Assembly: GCA_013415595.1 (NCBI GenBank)
Contig: JAAEEW010000231.1
Location: 1 to 7,470, forward strand
Length of the DNA stretch: 7,470 nucleotides
From: Methanosarcinales archaeon
GTDB taxonomy: Archaea > Halobacteriota > Methanosarcinia > Methanotrichales > Methanotrichaceae
Direction of reading: 5' to 3'
Of the stretch, positions 3,820 to 7,470 are shown piece after piece. Each line of letters starts with the position of its first letter. The first letter of the stretch is position 1. The notes under the pieces were generated by a model. The model saw only the letters and a list, made by a program, of their open reading frames with translations. It was not told the DNA's origin and did not search any database. The position numbers and the translations under genes are program-made.

Positions 3820-6363
3820 TCAGGATACCACGTACCTGGCCCGCTCCGTGGTGAAGTCCCTGGGCCTCATGCTCCCTGTGGACCACACCTCATCCAGCCG
3901 ATCGATCTCCTGGCCCCCGCTGGTCAGGATCAGGTCGTCCAGGATGAGCCGGGACTCCTCTCCCATGATCATGAACTTGGCAGGACTGAATTGCAGGACC
4001 ACGGTATGGTTGCCTGGCTCCAGGGCCACCTCCTGACTATCCCGGTCCAGCTCCACTCCGTCCTCGTTCTTCAGCGTACCCTCCACGACGTACTCGCCGC
4101 TCCTGGACACACCCACTCCCACGGCCACGGCTATGCCTCTCAGCTTCTCTCCCTGCTTCAGGGACTGACTCTGGTTTGTGAAGCTGCCGTTGAAGTAAGC
4201 CGCCGGCGGCTGGAAGCTCTCCGGGGTGCGGTCGATGCTCATGCTGTCCCGGTGTATGCCCATCAGCTCGTCCCGGTCGTTGTAGAGGAAAAGCTCCTCC
4301 AGCCTCAGGGGAGAACACCGCCCCTTCTTCCAGATCTCGCTTCCGTTGGCCTGCAGGGTGATGCCGTCCGTTCCTTCAATCTCGGAGACGGACTGCAGCC
4401 TCTGGATGACGTTTCCCGAGCAGTCGATGAGGGTCCCCTCCAGGCGGTAGGACCCGGGGATGGGGGCCTGCACGTCCACCCGGATGTTCAGCAGGTCGAA
4501 GTAGCCGTCGCCGTCCAGATCCTGGGCCACGGTCTCGTTCAGCCCTTCGATGGACGCCCCGGCCACGGTCAGGATCACCGGCAGCTCAAAGGTCTGGTTT
4601 CCCGATCTTATCTCCAGGTAGCCGGTCATCTCCTTGCTGGCCCCCTCCGGGGGAACGGCCAGCTCGACCTCCAGGTCGGCCTCCTCCCCGGACTCCAGAA
4701 CCCGGGGACCGCTGGCGGAGATCCAGGGCCAGTCGTCCCATATGCTCTTGGCTACCGCCAGACGAAATCTCTGATCACGCCCCCGGGGAACCTCAAAGCC
4801 GTAGATGTTGACCTTCCAGGGCCCGGGATCCGGATTAATGACCTCCAGGCCCTCTATCACGTCGTAACCCTCGGACTTCCCGGCGAGCTCTCCTTCTGGA
4901 TTGTAGAGGTGAAGGTCCAGGTCGCTGCTGCTCTCGTCCCAGGTCAGCTCAAGGGACAGCCGCCTGGTGTTGTCCGCCACATCCACCACCCTGGTCCAGT
5001 TGGAGCCGTTGACCACCGACCCCTCCAGCTTCTGGCTGGTGGTGTTCTCCAGGATGCCCCTGTAGACCACGTCTTCAAGGGGCGCTCCCTGGTTCACCGC
5101 CCTGAAGGTGGCCGTCCTGACCTCTCTTGGGAGCACCGATCCCACGTTCCACCTCTCGGGGCTGACCTCGAAGTAGGGCCGGTCCACCTGCAGCACGTAC
5201 TTCTCCGGGGCGCTGATCTCCCGGGCGTGGACGGCCATCAGCCATCTCCCGGAGCTGGGGCTGGTCACCTGGTAGCTCTCGGAGAAATCGGTCTGCTCCC
5301 CGGCCAGGTACTCGCTGGTGGGGGAGAGTATGAACAGGTCCAGGTCGGAGCTGCCCTTCCAGGTTAGCCTGGCATCAAGCTCGCTGGTCCCCAGGGGCAC
5401 GTCCAGGTAGTAGTAGTGCCACTGGTTCCTGTCCAGCATGTCGGCCTTGGTGCCGATCCCGTTGATGATCTCAAAGGGCCTGGCCACCTCCGCCGATACC
5501 GGGAGGGAGACGAGCTGTTCCTGGCCGTCGGAAATCTCGATTCTCCCCGAGTAGCTGCCGGGGGCGGTGTTGTTGGGCACGGTCAGGGTGGCCCCGAAGA
5601 CCTTCTGGCCGTTGGCCTCCACGTTGTGGGGCAGAGGCTGCAGGGTGATCCAGTCTGCCAGCTCGCCCACGGCGCTGGTGGTCAGGTTGTTTCGTTCCCG
5701 GTTGGTGAAGAAGACGAACCTGGTGGTCCAGTCCTCGTCCCGGGGTGCCAGGGCGTAGAGCTTCTTCTGGGGGCGGTCGGCGCCGATGTCCAGCCCGGGG
5801 GAGATGGCCTTCCCGCCGCCGGGGAAGGCCCACCTTCCGGCCACCCACCGGTCGGGCATCACTCCGCAGATGTCCGGGCTTAAGAGCTGCAAAGAGCTGT
5901 AGGCATCGATCAGCCCGGCTCCCTGGTAGTACTCCTCGTACTCCTCGCCCAGGGTGTTGTTGATCTTCCGGGCTCCCCTGGTCATGGCCGCCTTGATTCC
6001 CGCCGGGGTCATGCTGGGGTCCTTTTGCAGCAGCAGCGCGGCCACTCCCGCCGCCACCGGGGTGGAGAGGGAGGTGCCCGACTCCCTGGCGTAATAGACG
6101 TCCAGGTAGTTGGGATCCGAGAGGCCCGGGGGCACGGTGGAGACCACGTCCACCCCAGGCGCCACCACCGTGGGCTTGGTCCGGCCGTCCCTGGTGGGTC
6201 CGGACCCGCTGAACTCAGCGATGTGATTCTCGCAATCCGAGGCTCCCAGGGTTATGACCCTGACCCCGTCTCCGGGAGAGTCGATACATCCGGCCAGAAG
6301 GCAGGCCATCAGGAAGAGGATGGCCAGGAGCTTCCGGTTATCCGTTATTCCCTGCAGCGACAC
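3820..6363 (-). CDS. Subtilisin-like protease, Ser half, with its own lipoprotein-type signal and C-terminal surface domains
   Basis: 847 residues from a GTG at 6363. AGGAG lies 9 nt upstream of that GTG, inside the preceding ORF, which it overlaps by 26 bp. Residues 1-26 form a lipoprotein-like leader: Arg10-Lys11, the hydrophobic run LLAILFLMACLLAGC, and lipobox Cys26. Subtilase sequence then resumes at IDSPGDGVRVITLGAS and continues through FSGSGPTRDGRTKPTVVAPG to GTSLSTPVAAGVAALLLQ with nucleophile Ser98. The catalytic Asp, His and oxyanion Asn are absent here and lie in the upstream ORF. Beyond about residue 165 the protein is beta-rich: two similar units containing SSDLDLFILSP (338-348) and SSDLDLHLYNP (479-489), like pre-peptidase C-terminal domains, then DLDGDGYFDLL (615-625), a calcium-loop-like motif. 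Many N-x-S/T sequons suggest an extracellular location. The end (RARYVVS) has no anchor or PGF-CTERM. It is either the 3' part of a broken gene or the second half of a split protease. Confidence 0.85.
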   Translation of the reverse strand: MSLQGITDNRKLLAILFLMACLLAGCIDSPGDGVRVITLGASDCENHIAEFSGSGPTRDGRTKPTVVAPGVDVVSTVPPGLSDPNYLDVYYARESGTSLSTPVAAGVAALLLQKDPSMTPAGIKAAMTRGARKINNTLGEEYEEYYQGAGLIDAYSSLQLLSPDICGVMPDRWVAGRWAFPGGGKAISPGLDIGADRPQKKLYALAPRDEDWTTRFVFFTNRERNNLTTSAVGELADWITLQPLPHNVEANGQKVFGATLTVPNNTAPGSYSGRIEISDGQEQLVSLPVSAEVARPFEIINGIGTKADMLDRNQWHYYYLDVPLGTSELDARLTWKGSSDLDLFILSPTSEYLAGEQTDFSESYQVTSPSSGRWLMAVHAREISAPEKYVLQVDRPYFEVSPERWNVGSVLPREVRTATFRAVNQGAPLEDVVYRGILENTTSQKLEGSVVNGSNWTRVVDVADNTRRLSLELTWDESSSDLDLHLYNPEGELAGKSEGYDVIEGLEVINPDPGPWKVNIYGFEVPRGRDQRFRLAVAKSIWDDWPWISASGPRVLESGEEADLEVELAVPPEGASKEMTGYLEIRSGNQTFELPVILTVAGASIEGLNETVAQDLDGDGYFDLLNIRVDVQAPIPGSYRLEGTLIDCSGNVIQRLQSVSEIEGTDGITLQANGSEIWKKGRCSPLRLEELFLYNDRDELMGIHRDSMSIDRTPESFQPPAAYFNGSFTNQSQSLKQGEKLRGIAVAVGVGVSRSGEYVVEGTLKNEDGVELDRDSQEVALEPGNHTVVLQFSPAKFMIMGEESRLILDDLILTSGGQEIDRLDEVWSTGSMRPRDFTTERARYVVS
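6286..6340 (-). other. Segment that breaks the protease frame and encodes the lipoprotein leader
   Basis: In ordinary subtilases AAGN-x-G is followed within several residues by a SPG segment and VITVGA. Here 55 nt separate the NNG codons from the codons for IDSPGD. In the upstream frame the segment opens with TAA (6340-6338); in the +1-shifted frame it encodes most of a lipoprotein signal peptide ending in LLAGC. I estimate about 40 nt are extra, from memory of family spacing. The upstream junction carries a near-tandem ATAACGG/ATAACCGG (6348-6334), which could reflect slippage or microhomology. Confidence 0.6.
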
Positions 6364-7186
6364 AGACTACAGCTCCTGCATCCATGGCGTTGTCCGCGGC
6401 CATGGTCACCGGTGGATTGGTCTCTCCCAGGTTCAGGCCGGCCAGGCTGAGGCTCAGTATCTGGGCGTCGTTGTCCAGGGCCCACTCTATCCCGGCTATG
6501 ATGTCCGATACCTGGCCGTTGCCGTCGCTGGCTATCACCCGTACGTTGAGAAACTGGGCTCCAGGGGCTATGCCCCGGTATTTCCCGCCGGACGCCGTTC
6601 CCGAGCCGGCGACAATTCCCGCCACCAGGGTCCCGTGGCCTAAAAGGTCGCTGGTGGTGTCCTCTTCCGTCACGAAGTTAACCTCGCCGGCCACCTTTCC
6701 CGCCAGGTCCGGGTGGTTCTTGTCAATTCCGGAATCGATGACGGCGACGGTTATCCCGCTGCCGTCCAGCCCTTCCTCCCACACCTGGGGGGCGCTAACC
6801 ATTCTCGCCGGGCAGACCATCTCGGAGCTTCCCTCGCTCCTCACCGGCTTTGCCGCCTGAACCTGGCCGTCCAGGTAAATGCCCTCTACGGCCCCGTCTG
6901 CGGCCAGACGCCTGATGGTATCCGCATCGGCATGGCAGGCAGCCCCGTTGATTATGCGGTAGATGTGGTCCAGCTCCAGGCCGTCCACATCCGGCCGGCG
7001 TTCGTCCCTGAAGACCATGATCACCGGGATGTCGTCCATTCCCCGGTTCACCATCTCTTCCAGGTCAGGGTCCATGCCCATCTGACCCGAATGCGGATCT
7101 GCCTTCTCCAGAAGTCCCGGTGGCGTCGACAGGGCCACGGCCATAAGTATCAATCCTGCAAAAAGGATGGGGGTCCAAATTCTCAT
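6338..7186 (-). CDS. Subtilisin-like protease, N-terminal half (signal, propeptide, Asp and His), truncated at TAA
   Basis: 282 residues from the ATG at 7186. Residues 1-20 are a Sec-type signal (MRIWTPILFAGLILMAVALS). Residues about 52-108 look like an I9-type inhibitor propeptide (DDIPVIMVFRD through AVEGIYLDG). The S8 catalytic domain then begins: ITVAVIDSGID with Asp151, LLGHGTLVAGIVAGSG with His184, YRGIAPGAQFLNVRV (203-217), and VVCVAAGNNG with oxyanion Asn280, directly followed by TAA. The nucleophilic Ser is not encoded here; it lies in the overlapping ORF at 3820-6363. Alone this half cannot be an active protease. Joined, the halves would form a protein of about 1,100 residues, normal for large archaeal surface subtilases. 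The TAA cannot be explained by pyrrolysine (TAG) or selenocysteine (TGA) recoding. The Shine-Dalgarno is weak (GGTTGAT just upstream). Confidence 0.93.
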   Translation of the reverse strand: MRIWTPILFAGLILMAVALSTPPGLLEKADPHSGQMGMDPDLEEMVNRGMDDIPVIMVFRDERRPDVDGLELDHIYRIINGAACHADADTIRRLAADGAVEGIYLDGQVQAAKPVRSEGSSEMVCPARMVSAPQVWEEGLDGSGITVAVIDSGIDKNHPDLAGKVAGEVNFVTEEDTTSDLLGHGTLVAGIVAGSGTASGGKYRGIAPGAQFLNVRVIASDGNGQVSDIIAGIEWALDNDAQILSLSLAGLNLGETNPPVTMAADNAMDAGAVVCVAAGNNG

Positions 7187-7239
7187 AAATCAACCATCCA
7201 GATCGGAAATGAGATCGCTGCCAGAGTTGGTAGATAATG

Positions 7240-7249
7240 CTAAATAAAC
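7240..7249. promoter_or_regulatory. Shared bidirectional TATA between the protease and the right-edge gene
   Basis: CTAAATAAAC reads as TAAATAAA on the plus strand and TTTATTTAG on the minus strand. Plus-strand initiation about 26 nt away would fall at the ATG at 7270, giving a leaderless transcript. Minus-strand initiation would fall near 7218, giving a leader of about 30 nt for the protease ORF. The divergent starts are only 83 bp apart, so both directions must use this interval. Confidence 0.5.
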
Positions 7250-7269
7250 CTGTGGTCCTTCTAACCTGG

Positions 7270-7470
7270 ATGATTGGCGGGCTCATGGAAAACGTGCTCT
7301 GGATAAGCCTTTTGCTCTTGCTTGGCTACACCCTCTCCGGACGGGAGCGGCTGGCTGGAGCCGGCTGGGTCATGTTCGGGTTTTACTGGCTATCCACGCC
7401 GGAGTACTACCTCCACATCCAGGATTACTTCAACGTAGCCCTGACCCTCCTGGCCGCTGCCTTTTCCTTC
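7270..7470 (+). CDS. Membrane protein, possibly archaeosortase A (N-terminal fragment)
   Basis: 67 codons are visible from the ATG at 7270; an in-frame ATG also lies at 7285. The gene runs off the right edge. Three hydrophobic segments are seen (about 7-22, 28-42 and 52-67), with the sequence GAGWVMFGFYWLSTPEYYLH (30-49) followed by IQDYFNVALTLLAAAF. From memory, the pattern GW-x-x-FG-x-YWL-x-x-P-x-Y, then DYFN and LTLLA, matches the N-terminus of archaeosortase A. That multi-pass transpeptidase processes PGF-CTERM surface proteins. The catalytic Cys, Arg and His residues would lie outside the window, so the assignment rests on a short N-terminal resemblance. It is divergent from the secreted protease and would be leaderless if started at 7270. 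Confidence 0.5.
   Translation, partial: MIGGLMENVLWISLLLLLGYTLSGRERLAGAGWVMFGFYWLSTPEYYLHIQDYFNVALTLLAAAFSF

Noticed and set aside
3991..5367. Long plus-strand open frame opposite the protease C-terminal region (458 codons)
   Set aside because: It is antisense to a frame with clear subtilase and PPC-like features. Its translation is Gly/Leu/Val/His-rich without motifs, as expected for the complement of a GC-rich gene.
6338..6340. Recoding of the protease stop codon as pyrrolysine or selenocysteine
   Set aside because: The stop is TAA, whereas pyrrolysine uses TAG and selenocysteine TGA. The frame also shifts after it, so readthrough would not reach the Ser half.
6286..6363. Programmed frameshift producing one full-length protease
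   Set aside because: A fused product would carry a hydrophobic signal-like segment in the middle of the catalytic domain, next to the oxyanion Asn. That is hard to reconcile with folding, and I see no slippery heptamer.

Overview
The window looks like part of the chromosome of a GC-rich methanogenic archaeon. Methanothrix (Methanosaeta)-like is my best guess from gene content and style; it cannot be proved from sequence alone. Archaeal signs are TATA/BRE-type promoters placed for leaderless or short-leader transcripts, an HVO_0476-type zinc-finger gene beside pcm, and a right-edge gene that resembles an archaeosortase. Coding DNA is GC-rich with GC-rich third positions. One block, about 2440-2810, is strikingly AT-rich.

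Left part (1-2150), minus strand: a compact operon reading HVO_0476-family zinc-finger protein, then pcm (protein-L-isoaspartate O-methyltransferase), then gpmI (cofactor-independent phosphoglycerate mutase, whose 3' end lies beyond the left edge). The pcm-gpmI gap is filled by a possible 34-codon basic ORF that overlaps pcm by TTGA and gpmI by ATGA.

Middle (2150-3820): a GC-rich stretch with a doubtful 75-codon ORF, then the AT-rich island. The island holds a possible 35-codon leaderless minus-strand gene, several palindromes, and a good promoter for a plus-strand gene encoding an unrecognised four-helix membrane protein (2811-3494). A 325-bp convergent spacer follows; it carries a tandem 32-bp repeat and hairpins.

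Right part (3820-7186), minus strand: a large secreted subtilisin-like protease whose catalytic domain is split over two reading frames. The upstream ORF has a signal peptide, propeptide, Asp, His and oxyanion Asn. It stops at TAA just after the Asn motif. The downstream ORF overlaps it by 26 bp, starts at a GTG behind a Shine-Dalgarno-like AGGAG, and encodes a lipoprotein-type signal peptide with a perfect lipobox fused to the Ser half of the protease and a long beta-rich C-terminal region. Either this is a gene broken by a short insertion (or an assembly error), or it is a split protease whose halves are exported separately. This is the most interesting feature of the window.

Right edge: a divergent membrane-protein gene begins at 7270 and shares one TATA region with the protease. 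Its 67 visible residues resemble the N-terminus of archaeosortase A.
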